The notes under the pieces were generated by a model that searched no databases, was not told where the DNA came from, and saw only the letters and a list, made by a program, of their open reading frames with translations. A DNA stretch of 25,637 nt from Acidimicrobiia bacterium (lineage in GTDB: Bacteria > Actinomycetota > Acidimicrobiia > Acidimicrobiales > Ilumatobacteraceae): the NCBI GenBank assembly GCA_013815505.1, contig JACDGA010000001.1, forward strand, positions 1 through 25,637, written 5' to 3'. This document shows positions 7,279 to 14,842 of this stretch, in pieces (the first letter of the stretch is position 1; the number at the start of each line of letters is the position of its first letter). The position numbers were made by a program, and so were the translations under genes.

Positions 7279-9300
7279 ATGGCCATCATCGAGCGCCCCG
7301 CCACCGAACCCGTCGTCGCTCCCACCCCCACTCCCGCCCCAATCGTGACGCCCTCCGAGGCGTTCGGCACGTTCCGCCGACCCGTCGAGACCACGGGATG
7401 GCGAGCATGGGTGTTCACCGTCGACCACAAGAAGATCGGCGTCATGTACGGCGCCGCTGCGCTGTTCTTCTTCGTGGTCGCCGGTCTCGAGGCGCTGCTC
7501 ATCCGTGCCCAGCTCGCCGGGCCGGAGGGCACGGTGCTATCGGCCGACGTCTACAACCAGATGTTCACGATGCACGCGACGACGATGATCTTCCTGTTCG
7601 CGATTCCGATGGCCGCCGGCCTCGCCAACTACCTCGTCCCGTTGCAGATCGGCGCCCGTGACGTCGCCTTCCCGCGCATCAACGCCTTTGGCTTCTGGTG
7701 CTTCCTCGCCGGCGGCATCGTCCTCAACCTCTCGTGGTTCCTCGGTGGCGCTGCCGACGGCGGCTGGTTCATGTACCAGCCCAACGCCTCCGTGCCGTTC
7801 TCGCCCACCAACGGCGTCGACTTCTGGGCGCTCGGCCTGCAGATCGCCGGCATCGCCTCGCTCACCGGCGCCATCAACCTGATCGTCACGATCCTCAACA
7901 TGCGGGCGCCGGGGATGAGCCTGATGCGCATGCCGGTGTTCACCTGGATGATCCTCGTGACCCAGTTCCTGCTCGTGTTCGCCATCCCGGTCATCACGGT
8001 GGCGTTCTTCCTGCTCACGTTCCAGCGAAGTTTCGACGCCGCCTTCTTCTCGCCGGCAGCCGGCGCCGACCCGCTGCTGTGGCAGCACCTGTTCTGGATC
8101 TTCGGGCATCCCGAGGTGTACATCCTCGTGCTGCCGTCGTTCGGCATCGTCTCCGAGGTGCTCCCGGTCTTCTCGAAGAAGCCACTGTTCGGCTACCCCT
8201 TCGTCGTCTTCTCGGGCATCGCCATCGGCTTCCTCGGGTGGGGCGTGTGGGCGCACCACATGTTCGCCTCGGGTCTCGGCCCCGTGTCGGTCGCCGTGTT
8301 CGCCACGGCGACGATGGCGATCGCCGTGCCGACCGGGGTCAAGATCATCAACTGGACGCTGACGATGTGGGGCGGCAAGTTGCGCTTCACCACGGCGATG
8401 CTCTTCGCCATGGGCCTCGTCGTGCAGTTCACGATCGGTGGCCTGTCGGGCGTCACGCACTCGGTCGCGCCGTCGGACACCCAGCAGACCGACACGTACT
8501 ACATCGTCGCCCACTTCCACTACGTCCTGTTTGGCGGGTCGGTGCTCGGGTTCTTCGCCGGCTTCTACTACTGGTGGCCGAAGGTCTTCGGCAAGTGCCT
8601 CAGCGAACGGCTGGGACGTTGGAACTTCTGGCTGATGATCATCGGGATGAACTTGACGTTCGGTCCGATGCACATCCTCGGCCTGCAGGGACAGCCGCGA
8701 CGGATGTACATCTGGACGACGGAGCGCTCGGGTGAGGGGTTCTTCAACCTCGGGTTCTGGAACCTCGTGTCGTCCATCGGTGCGTTCATCCTGGCCGTCG
8801 GTGTGCTCTTCTTCCTGACCAACATCGTCCACACGCATCGCAAGGGTGCGCCGGCGCCGCTTGACCCGTGGGACGCACGCACGCTCGAGTGGATTACGAC
8901 GAACCCGCCGAAAGAGCACAACTTCGACCGCGTCCCAACCGTCAGCCACCTCGACGAGTTCTTCCATCGCAAGTACGAGGACGTCGGCGAGGGTGATGCC
9001 CACGATCTCCGTGCGGTGGCGACCGCCGAGGAGGTGCTGGCCGCCGAGCAGGCACAGGCCGACGCCCAGATCCACATGCCGTCGCCGAGCTACTGGCCGA
9101 TCGTGGTCGCCGCCACGCTGCCGGTCATCGCCCTCGGGATCATCTACGGCGTGTACATCGTGTCCATCGTGGGTGCGCTGCTGATGGTGTTTGGGATCTT
9201 CGGCTGGGCGATGGAGCCCGGCACCGCGCCCGACTCGGACTTCGATCCGTCCCCGGTCGACGACGGCGGGCCGACCACGGAGCTGGTTCGAAGTGAGTGA
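7279..9300 (+). CDS. ctaD: Cytochrome c oxidase subunit I (catalytic) with C-terminal two-helix extension
   Basis: The catalytic aa3-type subunit, reducing oxygen at the haem a3-CuB site and pumping protons. All ligands are present: H99 in MHATTM (low-spin haem), H277 and Y281 in HPEVY, H326-H327 in AHHM, and H412/H414 in AHFHY. The 673-residue length exceeds the usual 530-560. After the standard tail DPWDARTLEW there is a linker and then YWPIVVAATLPVIALGIIYG (605-624) and a second helix (about 627-643), a two-helix extension resembling a small subunit fused to subunit I. It lies 6 nt after ctaC, and ctaE begins inside its last codons. It is the reference against which the degenerate copy at 2660-4321 can be compared. 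Confidence 0.97.
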   Translation: MAIIERPATEPVVAPTPTPAPIVTPSEAFGTFRRPVETTGWRAWVFTVDHKKIGVMYGAAALFFFVVAGLEALLIRAQLAGPEGTVLSADVYNQMFTMHATTMIFLFAIPMAAGLANYLVPLQIGARDVAFPRINAFGFWCFLAGGIVLNLSWFLGGAADGGWFMYQPNASVPFSPTNGVDFWALGLQIAGIASLTGAINLIVTILNMRAPGMSLMRMPVFTWMILVTQFLLVFAIPVITVAFFLLTFQRSFDAAFFSPAAGADPLLWQHLFWIFGHPEVYILVLPSFGIVSEVLPVFSKKPLFGYPFVVFSGIAIGFLGWGVWAHHMFASGLGPVSVAVFATATMAIAVPTGVKIINWTLTMWGGKLRFTTAMLFAMGLVVQFTIGGLSGVTHSVAPSDTQQTDTYYIVAHFHYVLFGGSVLGFFAGFYYWWPKVFGKCLSERLGRWNFWLMIIGMNLTFGPMHILGLQGQPRRMYIWTTERSGEGFFNLGFWNLVSSIGAFILAVGVLFFLTNIVHTHRKGAPAPLDPWDARTLEWITTNPPKEHNFDRVPTVSHLDEFFHRKYEDVGEGDAHDLRAVATAEEVLAAEQAQADAQIHMPSPSYWPIVVAATLPVIALGIIYGVYIVSIVGALLMVFGIFGWAMEPGTAPDSDFDPSPVDDGGPTTELVRSE

Positions 9301-9946
9301 CGCAGCCACGCTCGAGGCCCAGGTGGCTCACGACGACCACGGCGATCACGGTGGGCACGGTGGGAACGGCGCTGGCCACCCACCCACCACGACTGGCCTG
9401 TCACACAACAAGCTCGGCATGTGGCTGTTCCTCGGGTCGGAGTGCCTGCTGTTCGGTGGGTTGATCAGCACGTACATGCTCTACCGCGGGCGAGCCAGCG
9501 AGAACCTCGGTCCCGACCAGATCTACGACCTCCCGTTCACGTCGGTGTCGAGCTTCGTGCTGCTGATGAGCTCGCTCACCATGGTGCTCGCCGTCTCGGC
9601 GGCCGGCCGCAAGGACGTGCGCAACGTGAAGCTGTGGCTCACCGTCACGGCACTGCTCGGCGCGACGTTCGTCGGTGGCCAGGTGTACGAGTTCACCAGC
9701 TTCTACCGCGAGGGCCTCGGCTTCACCACGAGCTTGTTCTCGTCGAGCTTCTACGCCCTCACCGGCTTCCACGGCGTCCACGTCTCGGTGGGCATCATCA
9801 TGTTGCTCGCCGTCGTCGGCATGATCTCTCGTGACCGCATCCCTGGCGACAGGGCTGAGGTCGTCGAGCTGGTCGGGCTCTACTGGCACTTCGTCGACAT
9901 CGTGTGGATCGTGATCTTCACCCTCGTCTACCTGATCCCGGCGTGA
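9293..9946 (+). CDS. ctaE: Cytochrome c oxidase subunit III
   Basis: A 217-residue subunit III with about five helices. Family signatures are present: the membrane Glu in VYEF (E133), GFHGVHV (H160, H163) and LYWHFVDIVWI near the C-terminus. The N-terminal 30 residues carry a histidine-, glycine- and aspartate-rich tail (five His between 13 and 29), an unusual feature that could bind metal. GTG 9293 overlaps the ctaD stop by 8 nt and has GGAG about 10 nt upstream; a longer reading frame reaching back to 9191 is only overlap with ctaD. The next gene follows after 13 nt. Confidence 0.94.
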   Translation: MSDAATLEAQVAHDDHGDHGGHGGNGAGHPPTTTGLSHNKLGMWLFLGSECLLFGGLISTYMLYRGRASENLGPDQIYDLPFTSVSSFVLLMSSLTMVLAVSAAGRKDVRNVKLWLTVTALLGATFVGGQVYEFTSFYREGLGFTTSLFSSSFYALTGFHGVHVSVGIIMLLAVVGMISRDRIPGDRAEVVELVGLYWHFVDIVWIVIFTLVYLIPA

Positions 9947-9959
9947 GCGAGAAGGTGTC

Positions 9960-10319
9960 ATGAGCGAATCCACCACCCTCGACGAGACGGCAACCGGCAC
10001 GGATGCCACCGCGCAGCACTCGCCCGAGCCCCCCGACGACGGGCACGCTCACGGCGCCACCGACGGTCAGTACATCGTCATCGCCCTGATCCTGGCCGTC
10101 ATCACCGCCGCCGAGGTGTCGCTCAGCTACATGGACGTCGGGCCGATCTTCATCCCCGCCCTGCTCGTGATGATGGCCGTCAAGTTCGTCATCGTCGTCA
10201 GCTACTTCATGCACCTGAAGTTCGACAACCGGATCTTCTCGTTCCTCTTCTACTCGGGACTCCTCCTCGCCCTCGGCGTCTACGTCCTCGCCCTCGCCAC
10301 CTTCGAATTCTTCGCGTAG
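9960..10319 (+). CDS. Cytochrome c oxidase subunit IV (prokaryotic COX4 type)
   Basis: A 119-residue small oxidase subunit of the prokaryotic COX4 family. About 36 hydrophilic residues (with HAHG, echoing the His-rich tail of CtaE) are followed by three helices: YIVIALILAVITAAEVSLSY, then PALLVMMAVKFVIVVSYFMHLKFDN with the family's FMHLKFD motif, and a last helix ending FEFFA. An AGAAGG ribosome binding site lies 4 nt before ATG 9960. It is the last gene of the oxidase operon. Its likely role is stability or assembly of the oxidase core. Confidence 0.9.
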   Translation: MSESTTLDETATGTDATAQHSPEPPDDGHAHGATDGQYIVIALILAVITAAEVSLSYMDVGPIFIPALLVMMAVKFVIVVSYFMHLKFDNRIFSFLFYSGLLLALGVYVLALATFEFFA

Positions 10320-10327
10320 TCGCACTC

Positions 10328-10372
10328 ACTCGCCGTCGCCGCCTTCGGCGGCTCGGCTCCGTTCCTGCGAGT
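10328..10372 (+). terminator. Nested hairpin after the oxidase operon
   Basis: An inner stem GCCGCC (10338-10343) and GGCGGC (10347-10352) has a TTC triloop. An outer pair ACTCGC (10328-10333) and GCGAGT (10367-10372) encloses it. The structure starts 8 nt after the last stop of the operon. The only T-run after it is short (10372-10374), so it may be a non-canonical or Rho-assisted terminator. Confidence 0.45.
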
Positions 10373-10426
10373 TTGAGGGCCTCGCTGCGCTCGGCGGGGC
10401 GCGACTGGTCTGGGCCAACGTCTGTC

Positions 10427-10445
10427 GCGCCGGCCAAGCCGGCGC
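10427..10445. repeat. Perfect 8-bp hairpin upstream of serS
   Basis: GCGCCGGC (10427-10434) and GCCGGCGC (10438-10445) form a perfect stem around a CAA loop. It lies 49 nt before the serS -10 element. It may be a second terminator arm for the oxidase operon or an operator site. Confidence 0.4.
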
Positions 10446-10493
10446 TCGTGCGTCCGCCTGATACCAGGGCCGCCTTCGTCCTCTGCTCGCCGG

Positions 10494-10499
10494 TAGGTT
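10494..10499 (+). promoter_or_regulatory. -10 element (TAGGTT) for serS, leaderless
   Basis: TAGGTT matches TANNNT and lies 6 nt before the serS GTG at 10506. There is no ribosome binding site in between. No good -35 is visible. Confidence 0.55.
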
Positions 10500-10505
10500 C
10501 GTCGA

Positions 10506-11825
10506 GTGCTCGATCTGCGTGCGATTCGTCACGATCCCGGAGCGGTACGTGACGCGCTCGCACGGCGGCATTCGGCAGCCGTGCTCAGTGACTTCGATCG
10601 GGCGGTGGAGCTGGATCTCGGTGTACGGGAGCTGACTGCGGCGCGTGACCGGGCACGGGCGGAGATCAACGAAATCTCGAAGGAGGTCGGTGCGCTGCGG
10701 CGCGCCGGTGACGTCGAGGGAGCCGAGCGCCTGCAAGCGCGCAGTCGAGAGCTCGGGTCGAACGAGAAGAATCTCGCCGCGCAGCACGGTCTGGCGGAGA
10801 CCTCGCTGCGGGAGGTGTTGCTCGGGATTCCCAACGTGCCGCATGCCGATGCGCCCGATGGCACGAGTGACGCCGACAACCCGGTGGTCACCGGGCCGGT
10901 CGGGATGCCGGACGAGTTTGCCCCGCACCAGTGTGTGCCGCACTGGGAGACCGGCGCCGCGCTCGGCATCCTCGACGCCGAACGGGCGGTGAAGATCAGC
11001 GGCGCGATGTTCAACCTGCAGCGTGGCCTCGGCGCGACCCTCGCCAGGGCGCTGTGTCAGTACGCCCTCGACTGCAACGCCGACGCTTTCGAGGAGGTCC
11101 GCCCACCGTCGCTCGTCACCTCGGCGACGCTGACGGCGAGCGGCCAGCTGCCGAAGTTCGCCGACGACGCGTACCACATCGCCAACGACGACCTCTGGTG
11201 CATCCCGACGGCCGAGGTGCCGCTCACCTCGCTCTACGGCGGGGAGATCGTGCCCGAGGCGTCACTCCCGATCCGGATGATGGCGGCGACCCCCTGCTAC
11301 CGGCGCGAAGCCGGATCGGCGGGACGCGACACGCGGGGCATGCTGCGCGTCCACGAGTTCGACAAGGTCGAGATCCTCGCCGTGTGCACGCCCGAGCAAG
11401 CGCCGGCGTTGCTCGACGACATGGTCGCCAGGGCGGAGGCCACCATCGCCGGCCTCGGTCTGGCGTATCGCGTGATCGAGATCTGCACCGGCGACCTCGG
11501 CCAGAGCCATCACCGCAGCCTCGACATCGAGGTCTACGCGCCGGGTGCCGAACAGTGGCTCGAGGTCTCGTCGGTCAGCTGGTTCAGCGACTACCAGGCC
11601 AGGCGCGCCGACATCCGCGTGCGGCGCGAGCCGCGCGACGGCGAGCAGCAGCCCAAGGGCACCGAGATCGCCCACACGCTCAACGGTTCGGCGCTCGCCG
11701 TGCCACGCGTGTGGGCCGCGATCCTCGAGCACTGCCGCCAGCCCGACGGGTCCGTGCTGATTCCCGACGTGCTGCACCCGTACACGCGCGGGGCGACGCG
11801 GATCTCCCTCCCGGCTTCGAGCTGA
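10506..11825 (+). CDS. serS: Serine--tRNA ligase
   Basis: A class II aminoacyl-tRNA synthetase that charges tRNA-Ser (and tRNA-Sec where present) with serine. The 439 residues fit the family. An N-terminal coiled-coil arm (about 30-100, rich in Glu, Arg and Ala) binds the long variable arm of tRNA-Ser. The catalytic core shows motif 2 as CYRREAGSAGRDTRGMLRVH with FDKVE, then EVSSVSWFSDYQARR, and motif 3 as GTEIAHTLNGSALAVPR. The GTG start at 10506 has a TAGGTT -10 six bases upstream and no ribosome binding site, so the mRNA is probably leaderless. pdxH follows after 9 nt and is likely co-transcribed. Confidence 0.97.
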   Translation: MLDLRAIRHDPGAVRDALARRHSAAVLSDFDRAVELDLGVRELTAARDRARAEINEISKEVGALRRAGDVEGAERLQARSRELGSNEKNLAAQHGLAETSLREVLLGIPNVPHADAPDGTSDADNPVVTGPVGMPDEFAPHQCVPHWETGAALGILDAERAVKISGAMFNLQRGLGATLARALCQYALDCNADAFEEVRPPSLVTSATLTASGQLPKFADDAYHIANDDLWCIPTAEVPLTSLYGGEIVPEASLPIRMMAATPCYRREAGSAGRDTRGMLRVHEFDKVEILAVCTPEQAPALLDDMVARAEATIAGLGLAYRVIEICTGDLGQSHHRSLDIEVYAPGAEQWLEVSSVSWFSDYQARRADIRVRREPRDGEQQPKGTEIAHTLNGSALAVPRVWAAILEHCRQPDGSVLIPDVLHPYTRGATRISLPASS

Positions 11826-11834
11826 GGTGGCCCG

Positions 11835-12473
11835 GTGAGCACGCCGCCGCGTGAGCACGTGCAGTATCAGTCCGATGCGTTCGACGTCGGCGATCTCGCT
11901 GCCACGCCCTTCGAGCAGTGGCAGCGCTGGTACGCCGACGCGCTCGCCGCCGACGTGCCCGAACCCGACGCGATGATCGTCGCGACCTTGGACGACAATG
12001 GGGCACCCGACGCACGAGTCGTGCTGTTGCGGGACATCGACGATCGCGGGCCCGTGTTCTACACCAGCTACGAGAGCGCCAAGAGCACCCAGCTCGATGC
12101 CCGTCCCGTGGCTGCCGGCGTCGTCACGTGGGTGACGCTGCACCGCCAGGTTCGCTTCCGTGGCGCCGTCGAACGCGTCGACGCCCACCAGAGCGACGCC
12201 TACTTCTCGACCCGGCCGAGGGGCAGTCAGATCGGCGCTTGGGCATCGCCGCAGAGCGGCGAGCTACCCGACCGCGATGCGCTCGTTGCGCTCGTCGCCG
12301 CCGCCGAGCAACGCTTCGAGGGACGTGACGTGCCGCGGCCGCCGCAGTGGGGCGGTTGGCGGATCCTCGCCGACACGGTCGAGTTCTGGCAGGGCCAGCG
12401 CGACCGCCTCCACGATCGGCTCCGCTTCGAACGCGCCGGCGACACGTGGACGGTCACCCGACTCGCGCCCTGA
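11835..12473 (+). CDS. pdxH: Pyridoxamine 5'-phosphate oxidase
   Basis: An FMN-dependent oxidase that converts pyridoxamine or pyridoxine 5'-phosphate to pyridoxal phosphate in the salvage branch of vitamin B6 metabolism. The 212-residue length is typical. Family segments are clear: RVVLLRDIDDRGPVFYTSYES, VTLHRQVRFRG (FMN/substrate contacts), YFSTRPRGSQIGAWASPQS and a C-terminal RLHDRLRFER-type end that completes the active site. The start is GTG 11835 with GAGGTGG upstream, 9 nt after serS. The window also encodes a PLP-dependent decarboxylase but not close enough to suggest an operon. Confidence 0.95.
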   Translation: MSTPPREHVQYQSDAFDVGDLAATPFEQWQRWYADALAADVPEPDAMIVATLDDNGAPDARVVLLRDIDDRGPVFYTSYESAKSTQLDARPVAAGVVTWVTLHRQVRFRGAVERVDAHQSDAYFSTRPRGSQIGAWASPQSGELPDRDALVALVAAAEQRFEGRDVPRPPQWGGWRILADTVEFWQGQRDRLHDRLRFERAGDTWTVTRLAP

Positions 12474-12543
12474 GACGTCGCGGCCGTTCGCGCGCGATGC
12501 TGTCCGACGTGATGGAGTTGCTCGTACAGCCCGGGACACGCTG

Positions 12544-13383
12544 ATGCTCGTTTGGATGGACCTCGAGATGACGGGGCTCGACCACCAGCAGGACGTCATC
12601 GTCGAGATCGCCACGCTTGTCACCGACGACGACCTGAACATCGTGGCCGAGGGGCCCGACCTCGTCATCTACCAGCCCGACGAGGTCCTCGACAAGATGG
12701 ATCCGTTCGTGGCCGGCATGCACACGCGCTCCGGCCTGCTCGAGGCCATTCGCACGTCCCACGTGACGCTGCAGGACGCCGGGGCGGCGACGTACGAGTT
12801 CATCCGGTCGTACGCGCCGGTGCCGCGCACCGTGCCGCTGTGCGGCAACTCGATCGGCACCGATCGCCGTTTCCTCGCGGCCTATCTCCCCGAGATCGAG
12901 CAGCACCTGCACTACCGGTCCGTCGACGTGTCGAGCGTCAAGGAGCTCGTCAAGCGCTGGTACCGGCCGGTGTGGGACGAGCGGCCACGCAAGGAGGGGA
13001 CGCACCGGGCGCTCGACGACATCCGCGACAGCGTCGACGAGCTGCGCTTCTACCGGCGCCACGCCTTCGTGCCGCCCGTGACCGGCGTCCGGCACGTCGT
13101 GCTGTTCCGGTGGGTCGACGACGCCACGCCCGAGCAGATCGCGACGGTGAAGAGCGCGCTCGCCTCGTTGCCGTTGCTGATCCCCGAGATCAGCGGCTAC
13201 CGCGTCGGCGCCGACCTCGGCCTCGCCGGCGACAACGCGCAGTTCGCCGTCGTTGGCGACTTCGCCGACGAGGAGGCGTGGACGACCTACCGTGACCACC
13301 CAGAACACCAGAAGATCATCGCCGAGCTGATCCGTCCCCTCGTCGCGCAGCGCTGGGCAGTGCAGTTCCGCAGCGGCTCGTGA
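12544..13383 (+). CDS. orn: Oligoribonuclease fused to a C-terminal Dabb (stress-responsive A/B barrel) domain
   Basis: Residues 1-175 are a complete Orn, the DEDDh 3'-5' exonuclease that degrades 2-5 nt RNAs (including pGpG) to mononucleotides. The catalytic residues are visible: D6 and E8 in MDLEMTGLD, D107 in GNSIGTDRRFL, and H154 and D159 in HRALDDI. A short linker (FVPPVT) leads to residues 182-277, which read as a Dabb domain: RHVVLFRWV, the central GYRVGADLG, VVGDFADEEAW and HPEHQ. Typical Orn is 180-210 residues; this one is 279, in one frame without a break. ATG 12544 is the only reasonable in-frame start; there is no strong ribosome binding site. The next gene overlaps the stop by 4 nt. 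The role of the Dabb domain (a small dimeric ferredoxin-like fold) is unknown here. Confidence 0.9.
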   Translation: MLVWMDLEMTGLDHQQDVIVEIATLVTDDDLNIVAEGPDLVIYQPDEVLDKMDPFVAGMHTRSGLLEAIRTSHVTLQDAGAATYEFIRSYAPVPRTVPLCGNSIGTDRRFLAAYLPEIEQHLHYRSVDVSSVKELVKRWYRPVWDERPRKEGTHRALDDIRDSVDELRFYRRHAFVPPVTGVRHVVLFRWVDDATPEQIATVKSALASLPLLIPEISGYRVGADLGLAGDNAQFAVVGDFADEEAWTTYRDHPEHQKIIAELIRPLVAQRWAVQFRSGS

Positions 13384-14357
13384 GGGCCGTCGTGATCCCC
13401 GAGTACGGGGACGCCGATGTCCTTGCGGTCGAGGACGTCGACGATCCCGTGCCGGGTCCCGACGAGATCGTCGTCGCCGTGCGATCGACCGCCCTCAACC
13501 GCGCCGACCTGTTGCAGCGCATGGGTCTCTACCCCGACCCGAGCGGGCGCACGCCCGAGATCCCCGGCCTGGAGTATGCGGGGGTCGTCAGCGCGGTCGG
13601 CACGCGCGTGCACGCCTGGCGCGAGGGCGACAAGGTGATGGGCATCGAGTCCGGTGGCTGTCACGCCGAGCTGGTGGCGACCCACGGGCGTCAGGCGATG
13701 CGGGTCCCCGACGGCGTGCCGCTCGCCGACGCCGGCGCGATCCCCGAGGTCTTCGTGACCGCATGGGACGCCCTCGTCCGCCAGGGTGGGCTGACGGCCG
13801 GTCGGTGGGCACTCGTCCACGCCGGCGCCTCCGGCGTCGGAACCGCCGCGATCCAACTCGCCAAGGCAATGGGCGCGCACATCGCTGTGACGTGCTCGTC
13901 CGGCAAGGCCGACCGTTGCCGCGAGCTCGGCGCCGACCTCGTCCTCGAGCGCAGTCCCGCCGCGTGGCGCGATGCGCTGCGCGACGCCGTGCCCGACGGC
14001 GTCGATGTCGTGCTCGACGTCGTCGGTGGCGACGAGATCGAGCGCAACCTGCACGTCGTGCGCACCGAGGGTCGCATCATCCAGGTCGGCGTGATGGGCG
14101 GCGGCGCCGCATCGGTCAACGCCGGGCTGCTGCTGGCGAAGCGCGTGCACTGGATCGGCACCACGTTGCGGTCACGTCCGCTGGAGTCGAAGATCGCGGT
14201 CAGCCAGCAGTTCCAGCGTGAGGTGGCGCCGTGGTTCAGCGACGGGACGCTCGTCCCCGTCATCGATCGTCGTCTCGCGCTCGACGATGTCGTCGAGGGG
14301 CACCGCGTGATGGAGTCCAACGCGAACGTCGGCAAGATCGTGCTCGACGTCGCCTGA
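13380..14357 (+). CDS. Zinc-independent NAD(P)H:quinone oxidoreductase (PIG3/TP53I3-like MDR family)
   Basis: A 325-residue medium-chain dehydrogenase/reductase. The N-terminal GroES-like part carries STALNRADLLQRMGLYP and PGLEYAG, signatures of the PIG3-type quinone oxidoreductases, and no zinc-binding cysteines. The Rossmann nucleotide loop is HAGASGVGTAAIQLAKAMGA (147-166). Likely reaction: one-electron or two-electron reduction of quinones with NADPH. GTG 13380 overlaps the stop of orn (GTGA), so the two genes are translationally coupled. Substrate unknown. Confidence 0.9.
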   Translation: MRAVVIPEYGDADVLAVEDVDDPVPGPDEIVVAVRSTALNRADLLQRMGLYPDPSGRTPEIPGLEYAGVVSAVGTRVHAWREGDKVMGIESGGCHAELVATHGRQAMRVPDGVPLADAGAIPEVFVTAWDALVRQGGLTAGRWALVHAGASGVGTAAIQLAKAMGAHIAVTCSSGKADRCRELGADLVLERSPAAWRDALRDAVPDGVDVVLDVVGGDEIERNLHVVRTEGRIIQVGVMGGGAASVNAGLLLAKRVHWIGTTLRSRPLESKIAVSQQFQREVAPWFSDGTLVPVIDRRLALDDVVEGHRVMESNANVGKIVLDVA

Positions 14358-14393
14358 TCGGCACCGAGGGGACCGATGACACACCAAATGTCC

Positions 14394-14399
14394 TTGACT
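14394..14399 (+). promoter_or_regulatory. -35 element (TTGACT) of the whiB7 leader, with AT-rich patch upstream
   Basis: TTGACT is the best -35 match in this region. A weak -10 (TTCCCT, 14418-14423) is 18 nt downstream. AAAT at 14386-14389 lies 4 nt upstream of the -35 in otherwise GC-rich DNA. In mycobacteria WhiB7 binds a short AT-rich patch just upstream of the -35 of its own and target promoters. Confidence 0.5.
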
Positions 14400-14492
14400 T
14401 GCCGTCGGCGAACGTGGTTCCCTGACAGTCAGCAGCAGCCGGGGGCGTTCTCTCGGCGCGACGACACTCACCACGAAAGCGAGCACCGACCG

Positions 14493-14681
14493 ATGATCCA
14501 GGCCTTCGAACACAGCGCAGCGAGCAAGCGTGCTCGCGTCGCGTGGGTCGCGGCCGATCTCGGTCAGGCCACCCTCGCACGCGTGAGCGAGCCGCTCATG
14601 CGTTGCACGTCGACCGGCACGACCGCCACCCTCTCGCCCAACGACACGGGCACCCGGTGCCTCGGGAGCGAACCGATGTAA
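14493..14681 (+). CDS. 62-residue leader ORF upstream of whiB7 (candidate attenuation peptide)
   Basis: ATG 14493 opens a 62-codon ORF (MIQAFEHSAASKRARVAWVA...) that ends with TAA at 14681, 20 nt before a strong intrinsic terminator. It resembles no protein family I know. Its start region repeats that of the whiB7 gene: both have CACCACGAAAG (14469-14479 and 14822-14832) and CGACCGATG. The stop is placed so that ribosomes finishing this ORF would be close to the terminator stem. This is the layout of the translation-dependent leader ORFs that control whiB7 in mycobacteria. A separate small protein gene is the alternative. Confidence 0.6.
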   Translation: MIQAFEHSAASKRARVAWVAADLGQATLARVSEPLMRCTSTGTTATLSPNDTGTRCLGSEPM

Positions 14682-14701
14682 GTACCCCTTTCATCGAAGA
14701 C

Positions 14702-14748
14702 TCACGAGGCCGCCGGGAACATAGTTTCCGGCGGCCTCGTGACGTTTT
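14702..14748 (+). terminator. Strong intrinsic terminator in the whiB7 leader
   Basis: TCACGAGGCCGCCGG (14702-14716) pairs perfectly with CCGGCGGCCTCGTGA (14728-14742). Three further pairs (one G-T) close to a CATAG loop, giving an 18-bp stem, followed by CG and TTTT (14745-14748). It is the strongest hairpin in the window. It lies between the leader ORF and whiB7, so whiB7 transcripts from the upstream promoter must read through it. GCCTCG at 14659-14664 in the leader ORF can pair with 14705-14710 and might act as an antiterminator. Confidence 0.85.
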
Positions 14749-14842
14749 CGGCCCGACGTGTCCGTCCGTCCCACCTCTTACTCCACGAACCACCCACCTG
14801 ACACCGCACTCGACACCACACCACCACGAAAGGCCTCGACCG

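Noticed and set aside
7537..9309. A 590-codon minus-strand ORF opposite ctaD
   Set aside because: It is rich in Arg, Glu, Asp, His and Gly and has no family features. It is the GC-driven shadow of ctaD. The same applies to minus-strand ORFs opposite ctaB, the subunit I-like gene and the decarboxylase.
14357..14377. Weak stem ATCGG/CCGAT after the quinone oxidoreductase gene
   Set aside because: Five pairs with an 11-nt loop and no T-run; too weak to call a terminator.
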